20,989 nucleotides of DNA, from NCBI GenBank assembly GCA_002329255.1, contig DCTL01000016.1, positions 1 to 20,989 of the forward strand, in the 5' to 3' direction. Each line of letters starts with the position of its first letter. Positions within the stretch are counted from its first letter, which is position 1. A model generated the notes under the pieces. The model was not told where the DNA came from and ran no database searches. It saw only the letters and a program-made list of their open reading frames with translations. Positions 15,490 through 20,989 of this stretch are shown piece after piece. Both the position numbers and the translations under genes were made by a program. This stretch comes from Patescibacteria group bacterium UBA1441. Lineage in GTDB: Bacteria > Patescibacteriota > Minisyncoccia > Minisyncoccales > UBA1441.

Positions 15490-15822
15490 TTAAAAAATCT
15501 TTGATAAAATATTTTTCCACTCCGATTCCAGCTCTAGATAGCTAGCATTAATGGCTGCTTTTTTAGCAATAATTACTAAATCAACATTTTCTTTTCTTTC
15601 TAGTGCCACCGACCTGATAATTTCTCGGATTCTTCTTTTTAATTTATTTCGGGTAACTGCTTTTTTGGCAACTTTTTTACTAATCACAATTCCAACTCTT
15701 ATTCGTCCTTCTTGATTAGATTTAAATCGAATTAAAAATAATCTACCTCCGACCGCCTTTCCCTGCTGGTAAGTTAAGTCAAAGTCTTTTTTCTTGGTTA
15801 AGCGATGTGGACGGGGTAGCAT
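15490..15822 (-). CDS. rnpA: Ribonuclease P protein component
   Basis: 110 residues, normal size. It binds the catalytic RNase P RNA and helps position the 5' leader of pre-tRNA. The RNR motif is clear: TRNKLKRRIREIIR at 57-70, preceded by VGIVISKKVAKKAV. The N-terminus MLPRPHRLTKKKDF is typical. It leads the rnpA-yidC-jag operon. The rpmH gene (ribosomal protein bL34), which normally sits directly upstream, is not present in the 160-bp spacer to dnaA on either strand. Confidence 0.95.
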   Translation of the reverse strand: MLPRPHRLTKKKDFDLTYQQGKAVGGRLFLIRFKSNQEGRIRVGIVISKKVAKKAVTRNKLKRRIREIIRSVALERKENVDLVIIAKKAAINASYLELESEWKNILSKIF

Positions 15823-15837
15823 GTTTATTCGCTTTCA

Positions 15838-15866
15838 AGATTATCAGGCAAAACACCTTTGGTCAA
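15838..15866 (-). promoter_or_regulatory. Promoter of the rnpA-yidC-jag operon
   Basis: On the minus strand: TTGACC at 15866-15861, a 17-base spacer, then TAATCT at 15843-15838 preceded by an extended -10 TG (TGaTAATCT). A start near 15831 leaves a leader of about 9 bases before the rnpA ATG. No Shine-Dalgarno sequence is present. Confidence 0.65.
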
Positions 15867-15912
15867 TTAACTTATTCTGCCCAAAATATTAACATTTTAT
15901 CCCCACCTCTTT

Positions 15913-15938
15913 AAAAGCCCTGTTATAAAGGGCTTTTT
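15913..15938. other. Perfect terminator-like hairpin between divergent rnpA and dnaA
   Basis: AAAAGCCCT (15913-15921) pairs perfectly with AGGGCTTTT (15929-15937) around a 7-base loop, GTTATAA, and is followed by one more T. It has the form of an intrinsic terminator with a T-run on the plus strand and four Ts on the minus. It lies upstream of both predicted promoters, so it cannot end either gene's transcript. It may insulate the two promoters or have a role in origin structure. Confidence 0.7.
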
Positions 15939-15964
15939 AAGTGGTTCTCTTGATTTTCTAATTG

Positions 15965-15973
15965 TGCTAAAGT
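15965..15973 (+). promoter_or_regulatory. Extended -10 promoter element of dnaA
   Basis: TGcTAAAGT is an extended -10 element; the -35 region 17 bases upstream (TTCTCT) is poor. The -10 ends 9 bases before the dnaA ATG, so the transcript would be leaderless or have a leader of about 3 bases. No Shine-Dalgarno sequence is visible. Confidence 0.4.
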
Positions 15974-15982
15974 AGCAGTATT

Positions 15983-17329
15983 ATGAACAAAGAAGAGTTA
16001 TGGCAGGCTGCCTTGGCTCGTCTCCAGTTTAATGTTTCTCGAGCTAATTTTGCAGCTTGGTTTAAAGAAGCTGTTATTCTTGATTGGCAAGATGATTTAG
16101 TTTCGATCGGAACACCTAATAGCTTTTCTAAAGAATGGCTAGAAAAAAAGCACCATCAAGATATCTTGAAGGCATTAAATGAGGTTTGTTCTGAGATTAA
16201 AAAAATCAAATACGTTGTCTCAAAACAACAAAAGACAAATATTGAATCTCGTCCGCCGGTTGCACCAGAAACAAAACAAATTCAATTTGAAGAATTCCAG
16301 CTTAATCCTCGAACAGGATTAAATAATCGATATACTTTTAAGGATTTTATCGTAGCCTCGTTTAATGAAATGGCTTTTGCTGCCGCAGAAGCTGTTGTCC
16401 AAGAACCTGGACGAGCTTATAATCCTCTTTTTATTTACGGTGGGGTGGGTTTAGGTAAAACTCATTTATTGCAGGCTATCGGCAATAAGCTCGACGAAGA
16501 AGATGAAATAAAAATTAAATATATTTCTGCAGATAAGCTAGTTTCACAAATTGTAAGTAGTATTTATGAACGGAGTATTGAGTCTTTAAAAAAAGAATTT
16601 CAACGATTAGATGTTTTAATCGTTGACGATATTCAATTTGTCGCCGGTAAAGAAAAAACTCAAGAAGAGTTCTTTCATGTTTTTAACGCTCTTTATGAAA
16701 AAAATAGTCAAATAATTCTCTCTTCAGATCGATTACCAAGTGCTATTCCAGCTTTAGAAAAAAGACTTCGATCAAGATTTGAGGGAGGTATGGTTGTGGA
16801 CATCAGTCGACCGGATTACGAGAGTCGACGAGCGATTCTAGAAACTAAAATTAAGGAATGGAAAGCTGACGTTGATCCAGAAGCACTAGATTATATCGCT
16901 ACTAATATTCAAAATAATGTCCGAGAACTCGAAGGTGCTTTAAGAAGACTAATCGCTCACCAGAATATGAAAAAAAAGAAGTTAAATCTCGAATCAGCTC
17001 GAAAGGTTTTACGTGATTTAACCCGGACTCAAACTAAAACTGCCTCACCTCAAAAAATAATTAGTAGCGTAGCCGCTTTTTATGACCTTGATTTAAAAGA
17101 ATTAACCTCCGAAACACGTAAAAAAGATATTGCTTTTCCTCGTCAAATTGCAATGTATTTATTGCGAAAAGATTTAAAGAAATCTTATTTAAGTATTGGT
17201 AATTTATTCGGCGGACGAGATCATACAACTGTTATTTATGCTTGTAATAAAATCGAAGAAGAAGTTTCGAAGGATGGAAGGTTAACTGACGAAATAAGCA
17301 TGATTAGACAGAGAATTTATGGGGAATGA
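15983..17329 (+). CDS. dnaA: Chromosomal replication initiator protein DnaA
   Basis: AAA+ protein that binds DnaA boxes at oriC, melts the origin and loads the helicase. All domains are present in 448 residues. Domain I is at about 1-80 (with FAAWFKEAV), followed by a short linker to about 112. The AAA+ core begins at YTFKDFIVASFNEMA: Walker A is GGVGLGKT at 153-160, Walker B is VLIVDDIQF at 211-219, and LEKRLRSRFEGG at 258-269 follows. The C-terminal DNA-binding domain carries the signature GGRDHTTVIYACNKI from 410. It stops on TGA at the expected family end, which supports TGA being a true stop. It is divergent from rnpA and is followed by dnaN after a 220-bp AT-rich spacer. Confidence 0.98.
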   Translation: MNKEELWQAALARLQFNVSRANFAAWFKEAVILDWQDDLVSIGTPNSFSKEWLEKKHHQDILKALNEVCSEIKKIKYVVSKQQKTNIESRPPVAPETKQIQFEEFQLNPRTGLNNRYTFKDFIVASFNEMAFAAAEAVVQEPGRAYNPLFIYGGVGLGKTHLLQAIGNKLDEEDEIKIKYISADKLVSQIVSSIYERSIESLKKEFQRLDVLIVDDIQFVAGKEKTQEEFFHVFNALYEKNSQIILSSDRLPSAIPALEKRLRSRFEGGMVVDISRPDYESRRAILETKIKEWKADVDPEALDYIATNIQNNVRELEGALRRLIAHQNMKKKKLNLESARKVLRDLTRTQTKTASPQKIISSVAAFYDLDLKELTSETRKKDIAFPRQIAMYLLRKDLKKSYLSIGNLFGGRDHTTVIYACNKIEEEVSKDGRLTDEISMIRQRIYGE

Positions 17330-17353
17330 ATCTGAATAACTAGTGATTAAATA

Positions 17354-17362
17354 TGGTACAAT
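17354..17362 (+). promoter_or_regulatory. Possible upstream dnaN promoter (extended -10)
   Basis: TGgTACAAT is an extended -10 with no good -35. It would give a leader of about 180 bases for dnaN. It is an alternative to the element next to the dnaN start. Confidence 0.3.
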
Positions 17363-17470
17363 AAGAGTATAAATAACCAATTATTTATTTTAACTTTTTT
17401 AGACCAGATTTTCTCCTTCTCTTTTCCACATTCATCTCCCCAATTATAATTCTTTTAAACTCTTTACCAG

Positions 17471-17490
17471 AAAGAAATTATTTCTTTTTT
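17471..17490 (+). terminator. Weak AT-rich hairpin, possible dnaA terminator
   Basis: AAAGAAA-TTA-TTTCTTT followed by TTT. The stem holds only one G-C pair in each arm's centre, so it is weak. It is the only terminator-like structure after dnaA. It may instead be chance in an AT-rich region. Confidence 0.25.
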
Positions 17491-17507
17491 CCCCGAAATG
17501 TTTCATC

Positions 17508-17534
17508 TTAACAACAACTATTTATTTATATAAT
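17508..17534 (+). promoter_or_regulatory. Proximal dnaN promoter
   Basis: TTAACA at 17508-17513, a short 15-base spacer and a perfect TATAAT at 17529-17534. The ATG at 17550 would follow the start site by about 9 bases, matching the short-leader pattern of other first genes here. The surrounding AT-richness raises the chance of a false match. Confidence 0.4.
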
Positions 17535-17549
17535 TAAATTATTATCATT

Positions 17550-18677
17550 ATGAAGATCGAAGTTTTGCGGGAAAAATTAAATCAGGCTATTGCAATCGTT
17601 GGACGAACAGCAATCAAAAGTGCAAGCTTACCGATTCTTGAAGGAGTGATGATCAAGGCCGATGATAATGCAGTTCACTTTTTAGCTACTGATTTGGAGG
17701 TTGGGATAAAAGTTTCAGTTCTGGCTAAAATATTAAAGGCTGGACAGGTAGTTATTCCGGCTCGAATTATTTCTGCACTTGGTAGATTAATGAATGGCGA
17801 TAAAGTTTCCTTGGATTTGGTAAAAAATACTTTAGTTATCAAGGATGATGAAAATGAAACTTCGCTTCAAATATTAAATTCTGAAGATTTTCCAGTTATT
17901 CCTCAACCAAACGAAGACTTCTCTATTAAAATTAACGGTTCTGTTTTAAGTCAGGCATTGTCTCAGGTAGTCGATTGTGCTTCGACTTCTCAGTCTCGAC
18001 CGGAAATTTCAGGTGTCTACTTAAGAATAGCTGGTGATCAGTTAACTATTGCTGCTACCGATAGTTATCGTCTGGCTCAGAAAAATATCCCCCTCTCTGA
18101 AAAAGTTAAAAAAGAACGGGAGATGATTTTGCCAGCTAAAGCTGCCAGTCATCTAATTGGTGTTGTCTCAGAGTCTGATAACTTAATTGAAATAACTGGC
18201 GATGATAATCAGATTAAATTCGGTATTAGCTTAGGCGAGTCACCTTTAAATCTTGATGTAGAAATGGTTTCTCGGTTGATTGAAGGAACTTATCCTCGTT
18301 ATCAAGATGTAATTCCTCAAAAGCCTCCGGTTAGCATTAGAGTCGACCGTCATGAATTTATAGGTAAGATAAAAGCGGCTAGTCTTCTTTCGGATCAGAC
18401 TTATGAAGTAAGACTCTCAACGCAATCCGAAGAAGGTCGGTTAAGAATTGAAGCTCGCAGTTCTCGAGTCGGTGAGTTTAAATCTTCTATTGTAGCTGAA
18501 ATTGAAGGGGGTGAAGTTGAGGTTGCTTTTAACGGACGTTTTCTTTCTGATGCTTTACTCAATATGAGTGGTTCTGATGTTCAGCTTAGTCTAACTGATG
18601 CCGATAAAGCGGCTTTAATTACGTCTGGAGACGATCAAAGCTACTTGTATGTCTTAATGCCTATTCGCTCAAATTAA
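17550..18677 (+). CDS. dnaN: DNA polymerase III subunit beta (sliding clamp)
   Basis: 375 residues, normal length for the family. It forms the ring-shaped dimer that tethers the replicative polymerase to DNA and recruits other repair and replication proteins. The three-domain clamp pattern is visible: the N-terminus MKIEVLREKLNQAIAIVGR with LPILEGVMIKA and FLATDLEVGI, the middle domain with CASTSQSRPEISGVYL and ATDSYRLAQ, and the C-terminal domain with FNGRFLSDAL and the end YLYVLMPIRSN, which supplies the partner-binding pocket. It follows dnaA, and recF and gyrB are not next to it: the next gene is on the opposite strand. No Shine-Dalgarno sequence precedes the ATG. Confidence 0.97.
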   Translation: MKIEVLREKLNQAIAIVGRTAIKSASLPILEGVMIKADDNAVHFLATDLEVGIKVSVLAKILKAGQVVIPARIISALGRLMNGDKVSLDLVKNTLVIKDDENETSLQILNSEDFPVIPQPNEDFSIKINGSVLSQALSQVVDCASTSQSRPEISGVYLRIAGDQLTIAATDSYRLAQKNIPLSEKVKKEREMILPAKAASHLIGVVSESDNLIEITGDDNQIKFGISLGESPLNLDVEMVSRLIEGTYPRYQDVIPQKPPVSIRVDRHEFIGKIKAASLLSDQTYEVRLSTQSEEGRLRIEARSSRVGEFKSSIVAEIEGGEVEVAFNGRFLSDALLNMSGSDVQLSLTDADKAALITSGDDQSYLYVLMPIRSN

Positions 18678-18692
18678 TTTTAATTAATTGAG
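18668..18692. terminator. AT-rich inverted repeat over converging dnaN and PBP stops
   Basis: CTCAAATTAATT and AATTAATTGAG pair with one bulged A around a very short loop. The repeat covers both stop codons. It has little GC, so it is a weak candidate for a shared terminator between the two converging genes, which are only 2 bases apart. Confidence 0.3.
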
Positions 18693-20569
18693 TCGAGTGC
18701 GTAATTCATAAATTCCTTCCAGATAGCACCGGCTGTGCTGACTGATGGACGCTGGACCATCGGTTGCTCATTATTGTTACCGAGCCAAACGCCGGTAACA
18801 ATTTTTTGGTTATAACCAATAGCCCAAAAATCTTTATAATCTTGATTAGTTCCGGTTTTAACAGATACTTCTGGATATTTCGGAAGGTAAAGGTTTGAGT
18901 TATATCCAAACATTGGAGCGCGAGCATCTTCATCAGATAAAATACTATTTATTTCTTCGGCTGTCTGTCGACTGATAATTCTCTGGCTAATCAGACTATC
19001 ATTTTGATAAATTACTCGTCCTTGGTTGTCTTCAATCCGGCTAATTAAATAAGGATTAACTTTTAGCCCTTCGGTTGCAAAACAGCCATAAGCAGTTACC
19101 AGTTCGAATAGTTTTACTCCACCACCGCCTAAGACCAGTGAAGGAACAGCTGGGAGATAGCTATTAATTCCAGCTTCTTTTAAAAACTTTAAACTATCTT
19201 CTATTCCAGCTTGTTCAAGAAAAACTTTAACCGAGGGGATGTTAAGTGACTGAGCTAAAGAACTTCGCAGAGTTACTGCTCCTCGAAAAAACCCATCATA
19301 ATTTCGGGGAATATAATAAGAATCACCCCAGAGACCAAAGTTTGTTGGTTCATCAATTACAATATCATCAGGAGTCGACCCCTTTTCGAAAGCTGTTGCG
19401 TAAATAAACGGCTTTAAGGCTGAACCCGGATGTCTTTCGCCGGAGAGAGCGACATTAAATTGAGGTTGAAAAAGACAATTGGAATCACATTCTTCGGGAT
19501 AAGAAGGGGCGAAATAATCTTTTGAACCTACGAGTGCCAAAACAGCTCCGTTTTGAGGATCGATAGCAACTAATGATCCGTTATATATTCGAAAAACCTC
19601 ATAATCTTCAACTTTAGTTCGAATAATTTCTTCAGCTTTTTGCTGGAGATCCCAATTGAGAGTTGTATAAACCTTCAGATCGTCTCTCTCTAATCGACTT
19701 CGTCCATACATGTTTTCTAGTTGTTGTAGAACTTGTAAAGTAAAATGAGGGGCTTTCAGGGAATGAATAATTCGGTTAAAATTTATCTCTTCTGATAAAG
19801 CTTCAGTCATTTCTTCCGCGGAAATATTTCCTAAAATCTTCATTCGGCTTAGAGTATACTGTTGGCGATTGATCAATCGATCTACGTCTCCTGAATAAGG
19901 TGAGAGAGCGCTTGGGGCTTGGATTAGAGAAATTATGGTTGCTGATTCGCCGAGGGTTAATTGACTGGCTGGGTTGTTAAAAAATCCTTGACTAGCTGAT
20001 TCTATGCCATAGAAATTAGAGCCAAATGGCACTTGATTTAAATACCATTCTAATATTTCATCTTTTGAATATTGACGTTCTAATTCTAAAGTTAAAATTA
20101 TTTCTTTAATTTTTCTCTCAGCTGTTTTTTCAGTCGTTAAAAAATGAGATCGAATTAACTGTTGAGAGATGGTCGAGGCTCCTTCAGCCGAACGGCGGAG
20201 TTTTAGATCAGTTAAAATAGCGCGAACTATTCCTCGTAAATCAACTCCTCGATGTTCGTAGAATCGAGCATCTTCTAGGGCTACAACGGCTTGTCGGGCA
20301 AAAATAGATATTTCATTTAAAGGGACAACCAATCTATTTTCTTCACCGAAAATATTGTAGAGCAAGATCTCTCCATCAGCATCATAAATTCGAGTGGGCT
20401 GAGCGGCAGTTGTTCGAACGAATTTATCTGGGCGTGGAAAATCATGAGTATAATAAAGAAATAGAGTTAAAGCTAAAACAACTCCAACTAAAAAAAGGAT
20501 AAAGAGGGTTTGGGTTAAACCGAAGAATATCTTCCAGAATAAGTTTTTCTTTTTTAGACTTTGATTCAT
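18680..20569 (-). CDS. Class A penicillin-binding protein (bifunctional transglycosylase/transpeptidase, PBP1A-like)
   Basis: 629 residues. Polymerises lipid II into glycan strands and cross-links the peptides on the outer face of the membrane. A cytoplasmic basic N-terminus and one membrane helix (about 11-40) precede the GT51 domain at about 65-245. The catalytic Glu is in EDARFYEHRG (99-108), with STISQQLIR at 132-140 and LERQYSKDEILEWYLNQVPFG at about 163-183. The transpeptidase domain spans about 330-620 and has all three active-site motifs: SALK (Ser383), SLN (441-443) and KTG (571-573), so it should be active and beta-lactam binding. Its ATG overlaps the ruvC stop by 4 bases (ATGA), so both are probably one transcript. 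It converges on dnaN. Confidence 0.96.
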   Translation of the reverse strand: MNQSLKKKNLFWKIFFGLTQTLFILFLVGVVLALTLFLYYTHDFPRPDKFVRTTAAQPTRIYDADGEILLYNIFGEENRLVVPLNEISIFARQAVVALEDARFYEHRGVDLRGIVRAILTDLKLRRSAEGASTISQQLIRSHFLTTEKTAERKIKEIILTLELERQYSKDEILEWYLNQVPFGSNFYGIESASQGFFNNPASQLTLGESATIISLIQAPSALSPYSGDVDRLINRQQYTLSRMKILGNISAEEMTEALSEEINFNRIIHSLKAPHFTLQVLQQLENMYGRSRLERDDLKVYTTLNWDLQQKAEEIIRTKVEDYEVFRIYNGSLVAIDPQNGAVLALVGSKDYFAPSYPEECDSNCLFQPQFNVALSGERHPGSALKPFIYATAFEKGSTPDDIVIDEPTNFGLWGDSYYIPRNYDGFFRGAVTLRSSLAQSLNIPSVKVFLEQAGIEDSLKFLKEAGINSYLPAVPSLVLGGGGVKLFELVTAYGCFATEGLKVNPYLISRIEDNQGRVIYQNDSLISQRIISRQTAEEINSILSDEDARAPMFGYNSNLYLPKYPEVSVKTGTNQDYKDFWAIGYNQKIVTGVWLGNNNEQPMVQRPSVSTAGAIWKEFMNYALDSIN

Positions 20570-20989
20570 TTTTTATCATGCCATTTAATCGGTTGGAGCA
20601 ATTTATTTTTAATTAAGTAACAAGCGGCTGAGCCCAAGGCATCAGTAGCATGATTAGAATAATTATTATCTTTAAGCGCAAAAAGTTGTTGCACCGCTAC
20701 CTGAACGTCTTCTTTGCCGGCTCGTCCCCAACCGGTAACTGCGAGCTTGATTTCTAGCGGACTAAATTCATAAATAGGTAATTTATGCTTTTCGGCGGCT
20801 AATAGAACCACTCCTTTCATTTGACTAACTGCCAAAGCGGAGCTTCTATTCTGAAAGAAAAAGATGCTTTCGATAGTCAATAAATCGGGTTGATGTTGGC
20901 GAATAATGCGACGCATCTCTTTTTCCATCATCAGCAGGCGATAGGGATCTTCTCGGTCGGAATCGGTCCTAATAACTCCGCAATCAAGT
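20566..20989 (-). CDS. ruvC: Crossover junction endodeoxyribonuclease RuvC (5' partial)
   Basis: The frame is open to the window edge; 140 C-terminal residues are visible, starting LDCGVIRTDS. The N-terminal strand with the first catalytic Asp lies outside. The ATG at 20931 is internal, since family sequence continues upstream of it. RuvC resolves Holliday junctions during recombination. Visible marks are PDLLTIESIFFFQN (catalytic Glu), SALAVSQMKGV, the SPLEIKLAVTGWGRAGKEDVQ region, and HATDALGSA with the last acidic residue. The residue before it is His instead of Asp, a variant also known in Thermus thermophilus RuvC. ruvA and ruvB are not on the visible side; the gene is followed by the class A PBP with a 4-base overlap. 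Confidence 0.94.
   Translation of the reverse strand, partial: LDCGVIRTDSDREDPYRLLMMEKEMRRIIRQHQPDLLTIESIFFFQNRSSALAVSQMKGVVLLAAEKHKLPIYEFSPLEIKLAVTGWGRAGKEDVQVAVQQLFALKDNNYSNHATDALGSAACYLIKNKLLQPIKWHDKK

Larger units (their letters stand above)
17330..17549. other. Candidate replication origin region (dnaA-dnaN spacer)
   Basis: This 220-bp non-coding spacer lies where many bacteria have oriC. It contains TTTTCCACA at 17422-17430, one mismatch from the DnaA box TTATCCACA, and a nearly GC-free stretch at about 17515-17549 that could act as the unwinding element. Only one good box-like sequence is seen, so the assignment is tentative. The 160-bp rnpA-dnaA spacer, with TTATCCCCA at 15897-15905 and an AT-rich run beside it, is the alternative. 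No small gene is visible in either spacer. Confidence 0.35.

Noticed and set aside
15983..17329. Alternative genetic code with TGA read as glycine
   Set aside because: dnaA, rsmA, jag and the VirB4 N-terminal gene end on TGA at expected C-termini or at coupled overlaps, and no gene needs readthrough.
20566..20931. ATG at 20931 as the true ruvC start
   Set aside because: RuvC family sequence (LDCGVIRT and on) continues in frame upstream to the window edge, and the first catalytic Asp would be missing.
1..20989. tRNA, rRNA, RNase P RNA, transposase or integrase
   Set aside because: Intergenic gaps are short and contain no cloverleaf-like sequence or known RNA core, and no frame shows transposase or recombinase motifs.

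Overview
The window looks like a stretch of chromosome around the replication-initiation region of an ultra-small bacterium of the Candidate Phyla Radiation (Patescibacteria). This is an inference from four things: an AT-rich, tightly packed layout with 4-base ATGA overlaps; a dnaA/dnaN/rnpA/yidC/jag block with reduced-looking proteins; a minimal type IV secretion cluster (PrgI, a split VirB4, a VirB6-like protein, and no outer-membrane parts or coupling protein); and exported proteins that join a VirB2/TrbC-like two-helix hairpin to a very large ectodomain. TGA reads as an ordinary stop (dnaA, rsmA and jag end on it at the expected family C-termini), which argues against the Gracilibacteria/Absconditabacteria code. 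No marker here fixes the exact phylum.

Layout. 1-1782 (+): 3' part of a gene for a very long charged coiled coil with a C-terminal membrane anchor, closed by a GC hairpin terminator shared with the converging next gene. 1831-2817 (-): exported LysM-LysM-M23 cell-wall hydrolase. A 32-bp divergent spacer carries two overlapping face-to-face promoters. 2850-14340 (+): one compact array that opens with the rRNA methyltransferase gene rsmA and runs without a visible break into eight secretion or surface genes: VirB6-like, unknown helical protein, PrgI, VirB4 N-terminal-type protein, VirB4 ATPase, repeat-bearing membrane protein, a Cys-rich pilin-anchored giant and a second pilin-anchored protein with crystallin-like Greek-key motifs. 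14341-15822 (-): jag, yidC, rnpA (transcribed rnpA to jag). 15983-18677 (+): dnaA and dnaN, with an AT-rich 220-bp spacer between them that is one candidate for oriC. 18680-20989 (-): ruvC (5' end outside the window) and a bifunctional class A penicillin-binding protein.

How it fits together. The right half is replication, membrane-protein insertion, RNA maturation and wall synthesis. The left half appears devoted to the cell surface: wall hydrolysis, an inner-membrane secretion or conjugation motor, and two large exported proteins that may be its surface products. Several first genes of transcription units have promoter-like elements so close to the start codon that the mRNA leader would be only about 3-10 bases, with no Shine-Dalgarno sequence, which suggests leaderless or near-leaderless translation.

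No tRNA, rRNA, CRISPR array, transposase or recombinase was seen. There is no gene-free stretch over 300 bases; the largest gaps are 160 bp (rnpA-dnaA) and 220 bp (dnaA-dnaN).
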